Positions 53,972-62,766 of a stretch of DNA of 64,000 bases are shown here, in pieces. The stretch spans positions 1 to 64,000 of the forward strand of contig NZ_FNDY01000021.1 in the NCBI RefSeq assembly GCF_900099895.1, given 5' to 3'. The notes under the pieces are model-generated. The model was not told the DNA's origin and searched no databases. It saw only the letters and a list, made by a program, of their open reading frames with translations. Made by a program: the position numbers and the translations under genes. Position 1 is the first letter of the stretch. Each line of letters starts with the position of its first letter. This DNA comes from Paenibacillus naphthalenovorans. GTDB taxonomy: Bacteria; Bacillota; Bacilli; Paenibacillales; NBRC-103111.

Positions 53972-54885
53972 TGAATGCCAAACCGAATGTACCTATGGCT
54001 TTACCGCTGCTGCTGCTCATCGGTATCGTGGCTATTTCTTTTTCGTCTATATTCGTGCGGTGGTCGAACGCGCCGGTATCCGTCACCGCTATGTACCGGC
54101 TCGTCCTAACTACTCTGCTCATGCTTCCTTTCTTATGGAAATATCGTGAAGAGATTCGCCGAATCTCGATTCGGGATTGGTTGGGGCTGGCTTTATCGGG
54201 GCTTGCGCTTGGGCTGCACTTTTTATTGTGGATGGGCTCGCTTAAGCTGACAACGGTAGCAAGCTCCACGGCCATTCTCGCCCTGGAGCCGGTTTTCGTC
54301 CTGATCGGAGCCTGCCTCTTCTTGAAGCAGCGGACCAACACGTTTGCAGTGATCAGCATGCTGATCGCAATCACCGGAGCCATCCTGATCGGCTACGGTG
54401 ATTGGGGACTCACCGGGCCGGCGCTGCTTGGAGATCTGCTTTCACTTCTCGGCACCATCGCCGTCGCCATACATATGCTTATGGGCAAAAGCCTGTTGAA
54501 CCGGGTTCCCGCTTTTCTCTACAGCTTCTTCGTGTTTGCCTTTGCTGCGGCGGTTCTTGCCGTCTACAATCTGGGACTTGGATTTAGCTTTACGGACTAC
54601 GATGCGAAGGAATGGGGAATTTTCCTGCTGATGGCTGTCGTCCCCACCTTGTTCGGCCATTATCTGTTTAATTGGCTGCTCAAGTTTATGCGTCCGGAAT
54701 CCGTATCGATGAGCGTACTCGGCGAGCCGCTCGGAGCTACCGTTCTTGCTTATCTGCTGCTGGGCGAAACTGTTACCTGGCTGCAGGCGGCCGCGGGAGT
54801 CCTGCTGCTGTTGGGCGTTTGGCTGTTTCTTCTTTCGAATGAAAAGCAGAACTCCCCTGAATTGCTTCATTCTCAAGTCAATTAA
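53971..54885 (+). CDS. EamA-family (DMT) transporter
   Basis: 304 residues with ten helices and two EamA repeats (LLIGIVAISFSSIFVRWSNA; LLGDLLSLLGTIAVAIHMLM). It is of a different subgroup from its upstream neighbour, so this is not a simple recent duplication. The ATG overlaps the preceding TGA. It ends with a polar tail at a terminator. The substrate is unknown. Confidence 0.92.
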   Translation: MNAKPNVPMALPLLLLIGIVAISFSSIFVRWSNAPVSVTAMYRLVLTTLLMLPFLWKYREEIRRISIRDWLGLALSGLALGLHFLLWMGSLKLTTVASSTAILALEPVFVLIGACLFLKQRTNTFAVISMLIAITGAILIGYGDWGLTGPALLGDLLSLLGTIAVAIHMLMGKSLLNRVPAFLYSFFVFAFAAAVLAVYNLGLGFSFTDYDAKEWGIFLLMAVVPTLFGHYLFNWLLKFMRPESVSMSVLGEPLGATVLAYLLLGETVTWLQAAAGVLLLLGVWLFLLSNEKQNSPELLHSQVN

Positions 54886-54893
54886 ACAAAATG

Positions 54894-54927
54894 AAAACCT
54901 CCTTTGTCCGCAGACAAAAGGAGGTTT
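54894..54927. terminator. Bidirectional terminator
   Basis: AAAACCTCCTTTGTC pairs with GACAAAAGGAGGTTT (loop CGCA). It lies between the convergent genes at 54885 and 54941. Confidence 0.88.
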
Positions 54928-54940
54928 CAGTCGTTTCCGA

Positions 54941-55423
54941 TTAAGAAACGCGACGCGCGGTCGTGTAATTTTTCTTCCACCAACCACTATTCAGATCGGA
55001 GATCGTCACTCCGGGCTTGCCATATGTGTGTATAAATTTACCATTGCCAATGTAAATTCCGACGTGGTGGATCGGTTTATAGAAGAAGACGAGATCGCCT
55101 GGCTTCAACTGGCTTTTCGGCACATACTTGCCGACCTTGGATTGGGCTTTGGAAGTACGCGGGAGCGTAATTCCATGCTTTGCAAACACGGTCTTCACAA
55201 AGGAAGAGCAGTCAAAAGTTCGGGTTTGGCCCATCTTTGCACCAAACTCGTAAGGCGTACCCAGATATTTTTGGCTTGTGGAAATAATGCTCTGTGCTTT
55301 CGATGCGGATACAGCTTCAACGGTGTTTACAGGTCCAGCCAATATACCGGTCGTAAGCAGCGCAGCGCTTAAGCTGACTGACATCATAAGACGTCCCCAG
55401 CGTTTTCCCATCAGGTTGTTCAT
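54941..55423 (-). CDS. Secreted NlpC/P60 cell-wall endopeptidase
   Basis: 160 residues. The signal peptide is about 1-37 (cleavage near VEA). The NlpC/P60 domain has the catalytic Cys72 (FDCSSFVKTVF), His120 (HHVGIYIGNG) and the third polar residue His132 (KFIHTYG). It cuts D-Glu-diamino acid bonds in peptidoglycan. There is no separate wall-binding repeat, so it is a minimal enzyme of the type common in Paenibacillus. A GGAGGAC ribosome site precedes the ATG. Confidence 0.93.
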   Translation of the reverse strand: MNNLMGKRWGRLMMSVSLSAALLTTGILAGPVNTVEAVSASKAQSIISTSQKYLGTPYEFGAKMGQTRTFDCSSFVKTVFAKHGITLPRTSKAQSKVGKYVPKSQLKPGDLVFFYKPIHHVGIYIGNGKFIHTYGKPGVTISDLNSGWWKKNYTTARRVS

Positions 55424-55589
55424 CTGTAACGTCCTCCTTGAGTAAGTTGTGGCTGCTTGGCCATAACCTACTATAGCACAGATGAAAATCAGGGATATTT
55501 TCCCAAAGTTAGGCGATTCCTTGCTATGACTGGCTTTAGGCTTGATTATTAGAATTCAATGAGAATTCTCTCATGGTCTGCTCAGATTA

Positions 55590-56951
55590 TTACGCTTCCT
55601 TTTCCTTCTTTAGCAGAGTTATGGTAACGGTCATCCCCTTCCCTTCGTCGCTGTCCAGCCGGATCGTACCCTGGTTCTGTTCTACGATCCGTTTGGCGAT
55701 CGCAAGTCCGAGGCCCGATCCTCCCGTGCCCCGTCCTCGCGCTTTATCCACTCGGTAAAAACGCTCGAACAGCTGACCAAGCTCCCGCCGCGGAACCCCG
55801 ATCCCCTCGTCCTTCACTTGCAATATAACCGTATTGGCTTCTTCTTTGCACACGATCGTTACAGGCTTTTTACTGTATTTAATCGCATTATCCAGAAGAA
55901 TAATCAGCAGCTGCTTGATTTTTTCCTCGTCTGCCATGCAATAAAGCTCCTTGGAGGCGGATTCCACCCTAATCTCCCGCTTGAACGCAAGGCTCAGCTG
56001 TTCGGCTGTCGCATCAATCAAAGGCTTCAAATTGATATTGCGCAGCCGGATCTCGGGTTGACGTTCGATCTCCGCCATATGCAGCAGGGAGTCGATCAGA
56101 CCTTTCAGACGGACGGTTTCCGAATGAATGGCGTCCAACGCTTCTTGACGAAGGGTCGGATCTTCTCCTCCCCACCGCCGAAGCAAAGACGTATAGCTTT
56201 CAATGACGGTCAGCGGCGTTCTCAGTTCATGGGAGGCATCGGAAACGAATTGTTTTTGCTTCAGGTCGTTTTCCTGCAGACTAAGGATCATTTGGTTGAA
56301 GGTTTTGCCCAGTCTTCCAAGCTCGTCATTTTTTGTTGTAAATTGTGAGCTTAGTTGAATGAACTGGCCCTTACTGCGGACGGTGTTCATCGTCTCGAGC
56401 AGCTGCCGGATCGGCCGTATGATGACCCGGGTGTAAAATACCCCTCCTACCAATGAAAACAGGAGGACGCTAACCGTGGTCACCATGAGCCCGGTAGCCA
56501 AGATTTCCATAAAATCTCCCAAGACGTCGAGCGCCTTTCCCAATTCCAGCAGCCCGATTTGAACGCCATTCTCTATAATAGGTACTTGTATGAACAACAA
56601 CTGGTCAAGGCCGTTTTCAACGGTAAAATGGTAATCAGTCCGATAAACCGGCGGATGGGTTGCAAGCTGTTCGTTGGAAACGCTTTGGGCAGCGATGGCA
56701 CCGGTTGGAGTGATAATCCGAATAAGTGAATCGGGGTCTTGAAACTCTTTGAGAAGATGTGGATTCGACCAATTTTCCGGAATTTTTATTTCAGGATTGC
56801 GGAGAATGATTTGCGCCTTGTTCCAAAGAAGCTCCACCTCGGCATCTGTGATTTTCTTCAGAATATAAAAATAAATAAAGTAATTAAAAAACAGCACGAT
56901 CAACAGTATCCAGGCTCCGGTCATCAAAATCAATCTTGTGCGGAGACTCAT
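55590..56951 (-). CDS. Sensor histidine kinase (OmpR-partner type)
   Basis: 453 residues. TM1 is about 10-32. A PAS-like outside sensor (35-150) is followed by TM2 (about 151-173), HAMP (175-228), HisKA with H241 in SDASHELRTPLTVIESY, and HATPase_c (LLDNAIKYS, DEGIGV, GGSGLGLAIAKRI). It overlaps the regulator stop as ATGA. The architecture resembles CssS/ArlS-type kinases that react to envelope or secretion stress, but the signal is not readable. Confidence 0.93.
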   Translation of the reverse strand: MSLRTRLILMTGAWILLIVLFFNYFIYFYILKKITDAEVELLWNKAQIILRNPEIKIPENWSNPHLLKEFQDPDSLIRIITPTGAIAAQSVSNEQLATHPPVYRTDYHFTVENGLDQLLFIQVPIIENGVQIGLLELGKALDVLGDFMEILATGLMVTTVSVLLFSLVGGVFYTRVIIRPIRQLLETMNTVRSKGQFIQLSSQFTTKNDELGRLGKTFNQMILSLQENDLKQKQFVSDASHELRTPLTVIESYTSLLRRWGGEDPTLRQEALDAIHSETVRLKGLIDSLLHMAEIERQPEIRLRNINLKPLIDATAEQLSLAFKREIRVESASKELYCMADEEKIKQLLIILLDNAIKYSKKPVTIVCKEEANTVILQVKDEGIGVPRRELGQLFERFYRVDKARGRGTGGSGLGLAIAKRIVEQNQGTIRLDSDEGKGMTVTITLLKKEKEA

Positions 56952-57637
56952 GGCTCAGGCACCGTCAATTCATATCCGATGCCTCGCGCTGTTCGAATCA
57001 GCTTAGGCTGGTAGCCTTTATCGATTTTTTGGCGCAGATAGCGGATATATACGTCTACAATGTTCGTATCCCCGACAAAATCATATCCCCAGACATCGGA
57101 CAAGATTTGCTCCCGGCTGACCACATATCCTTTGTGCTCGATCAAATATTGAAGAAGATCAAATTCCTTGGGGGTAAGCTCAATGGCGTTGCCGCCGCGC
57201 GTGACCTTACGCGCTACCAGGTCCACCTGCAAATCATCGACTTCCAGCACATTGCCCGAAGGCTTGGGATGACTTGTCATCTGAATGAGATTGCGGATTC
57301 GGGCAAGCAGTTCTTCGATGGCGAACGGTTTGGTGACATAATCATTCGCGCCTTGTTCAAAACCGCTGACAACATCCGGTGTGGCGTCTCTGGCCGTCAA
57401 CAAAATAACGGGAACGCTCTGATCCGCCTGACGGATCCGTCGCAGCACCTCCAGCCCGTTCCACTCGGGAAGCATCACATCCAGCAGGATGAGGCTCCAG
57501 GAGTCTTCCAAAGCCAGTTTTACTCCCTCCTTGCCATCAAATGCGGTACCGACCCGGTATCCCTCATGCTCCAACTCCAGTCTCAATACCCGCGATATAT
57601 GCTCATCATCTTCAATAATAAGAATGGAATCGGCCAT
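56948..57637 (-). CDS. OmpR/PhoB-family response regulator
   Basis: 229 residues. Acidic pair D10-D11, phospho-acceptor D53 (SLILLDVMLPEWNG), the YVTKPFAIEEL switch region, and a winged-helix C-terminus (LTPKEFDLLQYLIEHKGYVV; DVYIRYLRQKID; ARGIGYEL). The start MADSILIIED at 57637 follows TGGAGA; a longer frame to 57688 has none. Coupled to the kinase downstream. Confidence 0.94.
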   Translation of the reverse strand: MADSILIIEDDEHISRVLRLELEHEGYRVGTAFDGKEGVKLALEDSWSLILLDVMLPEWNGLEVLRRIRQADQSVPVILLTARDATPDVVSGFEQGANDYVTKPFAIEELLARIRNLIQMTSHPKPSGNVLEVDDLQVDLVARKVTRGGNAIELTPKEFDLLQYLIEHKGYVVSREQILSDVWGYDFVGDTNIVDVYIRYLRQKIDKGYQPKLIRTARGIGYELTVPEP

Positions 57638-57711
57638 ACGTTCTCCATTGTTCTCGTCGTTTGGTTTCATCATGTCCAAGCGGTTCATTCTTTATTCCGC
57701 TCCGGCAAAAA

Positions 57712-57752
57712 AAAGAGCAATGATCCGCCTCTTAGCGGTCATTGCTCTTTTC
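57712..57752 (-). terminator. Terminator overlapping the stop codon of the upstream gene
   Basis: AAAGAGCAATGA and TCATTGCTCTTT pair around CCGC/GCGG. The stop codon of the gene ending at 57739 lies within the stem. It separates the small-gene pair from the response regulator. Confidence 0.85.
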
Positions 57753-58287
57753 CTGCGGATTCGGCCCGTTCACTGCCGAAAGCCATGATGACATGCTGAA
57801 TTTTTTGCAGGCGAATATATTCGTTATTTTTCAAATCCGTTCGAAAATAAGCAAACATATAAGCGCCTTCCAGGAACGACAGGCCGGGATAACAGATTAA
57901 ATCCGAGTTGGTATAGGGATTATCGAGAATAATCTGCCATTCTCCATCCCGTTGATCTGCCGGGACGGTTTCGAGAACCGTTTGCTTATAGGTGACGATA
58001 AGCTCATATTCATCCCAAATCTGCGCCCAAGCGGGACTGAATAGCTGCGGCTGCGGAAAAAGCTTCTTGGCCAATGTTACCAGACGGCGCATGTTCGCCA
58101 TGTCGTTATCCTCGCAACGCTTCAACCGTTCGCGAAATCCATCGATAAACAGCCGAAATGACGTAAATCCGCCCTTTCGAATGGTGTCCTGAAAGGTGTT
58201 CAGTTCAGTCTCCGTGGTTGCGGCTTCAAATAAATCAAAAAGATTCGTATTCATCAGCTTTTTATTCCCCGTTCTTTGCGTCATCAT
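57739..58287 (-). CDS. Conserved protein of unknown function
   Basis: About 182 residues, soluble and helical with Trp/Tyr-rich segments (FSPAWAQIWDEYELIVTYKQ; DNPYTNSDLICYPGLSFLEG). ATG 58287 overlaps the stop of the preceding small gene (TAATG), so translation is coupled; a second ATG at 58254 is possible. No family was recognised. Confidence 0.6.
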   Translation of the reverse strand: MMTQRTGNKKLMNTNLFDLFEAATTETELNTFQDTIRKGGFTSFRLFIDGFRERLKRCEDNDMANMRRLVTLAKKLFPQPQLFSPAWAQIWDEYELIVTYKQTVLETVPADQRDGEWQIILDNPYTNSDLICYPGLSFLEGAYMFAYFRTDLKNNEYIRLQKIQHVIMAFGSERAESAGKEQ

Positions 58288-58583
58288 TAGGCATCCCATG
58301 CGGAATGGACGGTCATATTCCCTTCCGGATCTAAACAAAGCCTGCGGGAAGGATCATTTTTCAGCTTTACATTAAAAAGCTTTAACCGGCCTTCGTTAAC
58401 AGGCAGAAGCTGCCACAAGTCAAGATCGTCACGGCCGGTCATGGATAAGAAATCATCCTTTTCCCGTTCTGCCGCGCTCTCGTCATCCCAATGCTTGGCG
58501 CCGTAATAATCCAGATCATAGTTGTTTTTTTGAATGCAGGCTGCAATCTCGCCGGATTGGGTATGCCGAAGGACATATAGCAA
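58287..58583 (-). CDS. Small protein of unknown function with TTG start
   Basis: About 98 residues (LLYVLRHTQSGEIAACIQ; NYDLDYYGAKHWDDESAAER; RRLCLDPEGNMTVHSAWDA). GGAGGG with 8-base spacing points to TTG 58583 rather than the ATGs upstream, because the ribosome site itself contains the frame's ATGGAGGG. It forms a two-gene unit with the next gene. Function unknown. Confidence 0.6.
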   Translation of the reverse strand: MLYVLRHTQSGEIAACIQKNNYDLDYYGAKHWDDESAAEREKDDFLSMTGRDDLDLWQLLPVNEGRLKLFNVKLKNDPSRRLCLDPEGNMTVHSAWDA

Positions 58584-58607
58584 CGGACATCCCTCCATAT
58601 TTATGGG

Positions 58608-58645
58608 ATAAAAAGAAAAGCGCAAGCTCAATGAAGAGTTTGCGC
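58608..58645 (-). terminator. Terminator of the ferredoxin oxidoreductase operon
   Basis: On the minus strand GCGCAA, loop, TTGCGC then TTTTCTTTTTA. It starts 15 bp past the stop at 58660. Confidence 0.82.
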
Positions 58646-58659
58646 CCTGAGCATGTGCC

Positions 58660-60963
58660 TTACAAGTAAGGATTTTCGTGCTTCGCCTTCAGACGGCTCC
58701 AGCGGCGTTCCACTTCGTTCTCGAACGATTGAAGCGCTTCGGCGTATTCGGGCTTGGTCAGGTGCTTCGTTTTGCCCATATTTTTGAGCCACTCGCCAAC
58801 CGGAATCCGCTTGTTTTTCTCTTCCGGGTTGTACGTAATCGTCGTCACTCCGTTCTCTACTTCGTAGAGAGGGAAGAAACAGGAATTCACGGCCTGATCG
58901 ATCAGCGTTTGACCGATTTGTTCCTCAGACAGCCAGTTGAGCGGACAGGTGATCAGGATTTTGCCGTATACCAATCCTTCATTCTGTGCATAATATTGCG
59001 CCTTAGCCGCTTTCTTCAGCAGATCCTGCGGGTTGGCTTCCGAACCGGTAAATACATAAGGAATATTGGTCGCCGCCATAATTTGCGGAGTATCCTTATG
59101 GTGGAACAGCTTGCCTCCTTGATGCTTGCCGACATTGGACGTAGACGTCCGATGTCCCAGTGGCGTAGAGTAGGACAGCTGAGCTCCCGTATTCATATAT
59201 CCTTCATTATCGTATTCAAGAATGATCATTTTATGATTGCGCAGCGCGGCGCCGATCGCAGGTCCCATCCCGATATCCATACCGCCGTCCCCGGTGATCA
59301 TAACGAATGTGAAATCGTCCGGAAGGTTCAAATACTCCAGCTCGCCGCGGCGTTTACGCTCCCAGAACATTTCCACCACGCCGGACAGCGTTGCCGCACC
59401 GCTCTGGAACAGGTTGTGGATATACGTCGCTTTGTGGGAGGAATAAGGATATCCTGTCGTAACAACCATCGCGCAGCCTGTATGGAACAAGGCTACGATA
59501 TCGCCTTCAATCCCTTTGAAAAACAGTTCGAGACCGGAGAAAATACCGCATCCCGGACAGGCCCCATGGCCGGGAGCAAGACGCTTGGGCTTTTTCGTCA
59601 GCTGACGGATCGGAGGCACTTTGACTTTGAGCTGTCCCGTTTCTTCGTCTTTGTTGACGGTAATCAGGCCCGTTTTGAGATCCTCATACTTCATCGGCTC
59701 AAGAACACGTCTGGGCTTGTTGTTAGGATCGCCGGGCGTATGTCCGTAATAATCGAACGGCACGTCGACACGGCCCTTCTTCACCGCCTCGATGGCGAGC
59801 TCGAAGAACGCATGGCCGTCTTCGGCATAGAAATCTTTGCCGCCGAGTCCGTATATACGGCTGATGACCATCGTATCGCGGTTGCCGTGCGTGAAAAGCG
59901 CCGCCCTGATCTCCAGCGACATATTGCCGCCGTAAGCTCCGTAGGAATCGGCGCGGTCGCCGACCGTCACGGCTTTGACGTTTTTAAGCGCCTCCGCAAT
60001 TTGCTTCTGCGGGAACGGGCGAATCATGTTCGGTGCAATCGACCCCGCTTTGATGCCTTGGGCGCGCAGCTGGTCGACAACGTCTTTAATAATTTCCGAC
60101 GACGAGTTCATCAGGAACACGGCCACTTCCGCGTCTTCCATCCGGTAAAGGTCGAGGATCGGGTAATCGCGGCCCGTCAAGATTCTGTATTCTTTTCGGA
60201 TACGGTCGAATACCTCTCCTGCTCTGTACATCGCCTCGGATTGCTGGTAACAGTTATTGATGTAGTCCGGCTCGTTCATGTAAGGCCCGACGGTAATCGG
60301 ATTATTCCGGTCAAGCACGTGCGGGAACTGCTTCGGCTGCTCCCCGATAAAGGCATGAACATCGCTCTTATGTGCGAAGGTTTGTACGCGGCGCTTCTGA
60401 TGAGAAGTAAAGTAACCATCGGAGGCTACGATAACCGGAAGACGGACATCCGGATCTTCCGCCAGCTTGATTGCCATGATATTCATATCGTAAACGGCTT
60501 GCGGATCGCGGCACATCAGGATCGGCCAGCCGGTATTCAGCGCGTAGTACAAATCGGAATGGTCGCCGTGTATATTCAAGGGTCCCGATACGGAACGGCA
60601 AACCAGATTCATCACCATCGGAAAACGCGTTCCGGATTGAACCGGCATCTGCTCCAGCATGTATAGATAGCCGTTAGCGCTGGTTGCATTGAATACGCGT
60701 CCGCCTGCGGTGGAGGCCCCGTAACAAATCCCTGCGGACCCATGCTCTCCGTCTGCCGGAATGAGTTTGATGTCATGCTGGCCGTTAGCCTTCATCAAGT
60801 CAAGGAATTGCGCTACTTCGGTGGACGGGGAAATGGGAAAGTACCCCATCACATGATAGTTGATCTGGTGAGCGGCATAAGCGGCCATTTCGTTACCGGA
60901 CTCATATACCATCCGCTGCTCTACCGTTCCTTGGCTGACCTCTTTATTGATTTCAATTGCCAT
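58660..60963 (-). CDS. 2-oxoacid:ferredoxin oxidoreductase, fused alpha-beta subunits
   Basis: 767 residues. Residues 1-440 are the alpha subunit (GNEMAAYAAHQINYHVMGYF; PISPSTEVAQFLD; ADGEHGSAGICYGAS). Residues 480-767 are the thiamine-diphosphate beta subunit (GHGACPGCGIFSGLELF with cluster Cys, HTGCAMVVTTGYPYSSHKAT, GDGGMDIGMGPAIGAALRN and YDNEGYMNTG for ThDP-Mg). It decarboxylates a 2-oxoacid such as pyruvate or a branched-chain oxoacid to acyl-CoA and reduces ferredoxin. The beta part is pyruvate-synthase-like. Second gene after the gamma-delta subunit, 34 bp apart. Confidence 0.9.
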   Translation of the reverse strand: MAIEINKEVSQGTVEQRMVYESGNEMAAYAAHQINYHVMGYFPISPSTEVAQFLDLMKANGQHDIKLIPADGEHGSAGICYGASTAGGRVFNATSANGYLYMLEQMPVQSGTRFPMVMNLVCRSVSGPLNIHGDHSDLYYALNTGWPILMCRDPQAVYDMNIMAIKLAEDPDVRLPVIVASDGYFTSHQKRRVQTFAHKSDVHAFIGEQPKQFPHVLDRNNPITVGPYMNEPDYINNCYQQSEAMYRAGEVFDRIRKEYRILTGRDYPILDLYRMEDAEVAVFLMNSSSEIIKDVVDQLRAQGIKAGSIAPNMIRPFPQKQIAEALKNVKAVTVGDRADSYGAYGGNMSLEIRAALFTHGNRDTMVISRIYGLGGKDFYAEDGHAFFELAIEAVKKGRVDVPFDYYGHTPGDPNNKPRRVLEPMKYEDLKTGLITVNKDEETGQLKVKVPPIRQLTKKPKRLAPGHGACPGCGIFSGLELFFKGIEGDIVALFHTGCAMVVTTGYPYSSHKATYIHNLFQSGAATLSGVVEMFWERKRRGELEYLNLPDDFTFVMITGDGGMDIGMGPAIGAALRNHKMIILEYDNEGYMNTGAQLSYSTPLGHRTSTSNVGKHQGGKLFHHKDTPQIMAATNIPYVFTGSEANPQDLLKKAAKAQYYAQNEGLVYGKILITCPLNWLSEEQIGQTLIDQAVNSCFFPLYEVENGVTTITYNPEEKNKRIPVGEWLKNMGKTKHLTKPEYAEALQSFENEVERRWSRLKAKHENPYL

Positions 60964-60997
60964 ATGCTTTCACCTCTCCCTGTTTATCGTAAGCTTG

Positions 60998-62002
60998 TCA
61001 GTTCGCCAAGACGAAACGATGCGGAACGCGATGCGCTTCAGCGTAGCCATCCGTCTCGCGATTCGCCGAGAGCGCTTCCGTCGGACAGGCAACAACGCAC
61101 TTCAGACAGCCTTTGCAGTATTGGTAATCAATGCCTTGAAGGAACATTTGCGGACGGCCCTTCTTGTCGGGCAGTTCGTCCCAGACGAAGCAAAAGTCGG
61201 GACAGGCGGTATCGCAGGCCGCACAGTGAATGCATTTGTCCTCGTCAAAATGAGGCATCATTCCGTTCCGGGAAATACTCAGATCCTTCAAAATACTGTT
61301 GCCGGGATTGGTGACCATTCCGCCGATCGATTGCGTGGCATAGCCCAGCACCGGGATATCCCAACGCGTAGGCTTCGGCATTTCCGTCCCTTCCGGCAAT
61401 GCGAAGGTTTGAAACTGCACCTCGTCGTAGCCGCGCTGGAATGTTCTAAGAGCCGGCTCCACCGCGCCAGGGTATTTTTTCTCTAGGGATTTGCGAATAA
61501 TCCCCTTCATATGCTCGAAATCAAGGAATTCGCAGAGCCGGAACAAGCCGCCCAGCATCGCCATGTTAACGCGGTTTTTCTCCTCCAGCGCAATGCCGGT
61601 GGCATCGACCACGGCAACCGTACCGCCGATCAGCTTCATTTTCTCCTTCAATGCTTCGGGAGTCTTGGAGGAATTGACCAAAACCACGCTGTCTTGATAA
61701 ATGCCGCTGACCACATTCACGGTTTTGGATAAATTTTCATGAAACACACCTACTACGTGCGGACGCTCAACCGGCGTGGTGTCGCGAATGTTCGTCTCCA
61801 TATCGCAAAAACGAATATGCGCTTTAACTGGCGATCCTTTTTTCTCGGAACCGTAAGAAGAAAAACTGACGCCGTTAAAACCGCTTCCAACAACGCCTGC
61901 TTCTGCCAGCATCTTGCCCGCCAGATTCGCGCCCAGACCGCCGATGGATTCGAGCCGAATTTCAAAGAAGCCGAGTTCGTTCGTTTTCGGTAGAACCCTC
62001 AT
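60998..62002 (-). CDS. 2-oxoacid:ferredoxin oxidoreductase, fused gamma-delta subunits
   Basis: 334 residues. Residues 1-190 are the gamma (CoA-side) subunit (FEIRLESIGGLGANLAGKML; SSYGSEKKGSPVKAHIRF; RPHVVGVFHENL). Residues 225-320 are the delta part with two 4Fe-4S motifs (CIHCAACDTACPDFC and CKGCLKCVVACP). It hands electrons from the alpha-beta partner to ferredoxin. GAGGGGAG lies before the ATG. The four classical subunits are thus packed into two proteins, a less common layout than four separate genes. Confidence 0.9.
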   Translation of the reverse strand: MRVLPKTNELGFFEIRLESIGGLGANLAGKMLAEAGVVGSGFNGVSFSSYGSEKKGSPVKAHIRFCDMETNIRDTTPVERPHVVGVFHENLSKTVNVVSGIYQDSVVLVNSSKTPEALKEKMKLIGGTVAVVDATGIALEEKNRVNMAMLGGLFRLCEFLDFEHMKGIIRKSLEKKYPGAVEPALRTFQRGYDEVQFQTFALPEGTEMPKPTRWDIPVLGYATQSIGGMVTNPGNSILKDLSISRNGMMPHFDEDKCIHCAACDTACPDFCFVWDELPDKKGRPQMFLQGIDYQYCKGCLKCVVACPTEALSANRETDGYAEAHRVPHRFVLAN

Positions 62003-62397
62003 GAGTTCAACTCCCCTCGTAAAATTGAAAAGGTTTACAATTCCTACGAAAACAGTATATCAGTTTCTATTCTTCTCGCATAGAGTTTCCGGCAATTTTG
62101 TAAGCGTTTTTTGAAGAAAATCTAACATGAATACCAACAAAATTTCCATATATTACAATTATGAACCGCCGGTTTTATTGGTTACAGAGCAATTCGTCCC
62201 ATTTTTTATGAAAATGAGCTGAAAATGAGGTTTTATATGAAACTATCTGTTATGAAACAGCATAACTCTGTTATAAAACATTACAAAGATGGTCATTCTT
62301 ATGCGATCGGGACCTATGCCAAAACGTAATAACGCCCAACCGTTCGCAGCTTTGGTCGGGCGTTTATTTTTAAACTTTTCTTCAGGCTTATCATTCA
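62003..62397. other. Intergenic region with tandem boxes and a terminator
   Basis: AT-rich DNA that must hold the promoter of the oxidoreductase operon. TCTGTTATGAAAC (62246) and TCTGTTATAAAAC (62267) are direct repeats spaced 21 bp, two helix turns, and may be a regulator site. A hairpin for the uricase operon is listed separately. No gene was found. Confidence 0.45.
62331..62363. terminator. Terminator of the uricase operon
   Basis: AACGCCCAACC pairs with GGTCGGGCGTT. It lies 35 bp past the minus-strand stop at 62398. The stronger T-run is on the plus strand, so it may act in both directions. Confidence 0.7.
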
Positions 62398-62766
62398 TCA
62401 ACTGCCGCGATACGTGCTGTATCCGCCTGGCGCGACCAGCAGCGGCACGTGATAATGCTTATCGGGATCTTGAACACCGAAGCGGATCGGCACCTCGCCC
62501 AGAAACGGCTCGCCGGCATCGAATGCCGCAGTGCCCAGGTCAACGAAATAATCCCCCACGGCAAAAACAAGCTCATACTTTCCTGCGGTCAACTCTTCGC
62601 CTTCAAGCAGCGGTGCGTCCGGGCGGCCGTCGGTATTGGTCATGGTCTTACGTATCCGCTCTTTGGTTCCGTTTGCTGTTATCCGCCATAGCTCCAGCTT
62701 CATGCCCCCGGCCGGACGTCCGGAAGAAATATCCAGCACATGCGTCGTCAAGCATCCGCCCTTCAC
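62398..62766 (-). CDS. pucM: 5-hydroxyisourate hydrolase
   Basis: 122 residues. It opens 5-hydroxyisourate to OHCU after urate oxidation. It is a transthyretin-like protein with the conserved LTTHVLDISSGRPA start (catalytic His), the Arg of the PIRFGV segment, and the C-terminal signature YSTYRGS. GTG 62766 overlaps the uricase stop as GTGA and is preceded by AAGGGAG, so the longer open frame upstream is rejected. Second gene of the urate operon. Confidence 0.95.
   Translation of the reverse strand: MKGGCLTTHVLDISSGRPAGGMKLELWRITANGTKERIRKTMTNTDGRPDAPLLEGEELTAGKYELVFAVGDYFVDLGTAAFDAGEPFLGEVPIRFGVQDPDKHYHVPLLVAPGGYSTYRGS

Noticed and set aside
56936-57799. 287-codon plus-strand frame
   Set aside because: Antisense to the response regulator at 56948-57637, whose motifs are all intact.
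58678-60666. 662-codon open frame on the plus strand
   Set aside because: It is exactly antisense to the conserved alpha-beta oxidoreductase gene, has no ribosome site and no domain pattern; a shadow frame.
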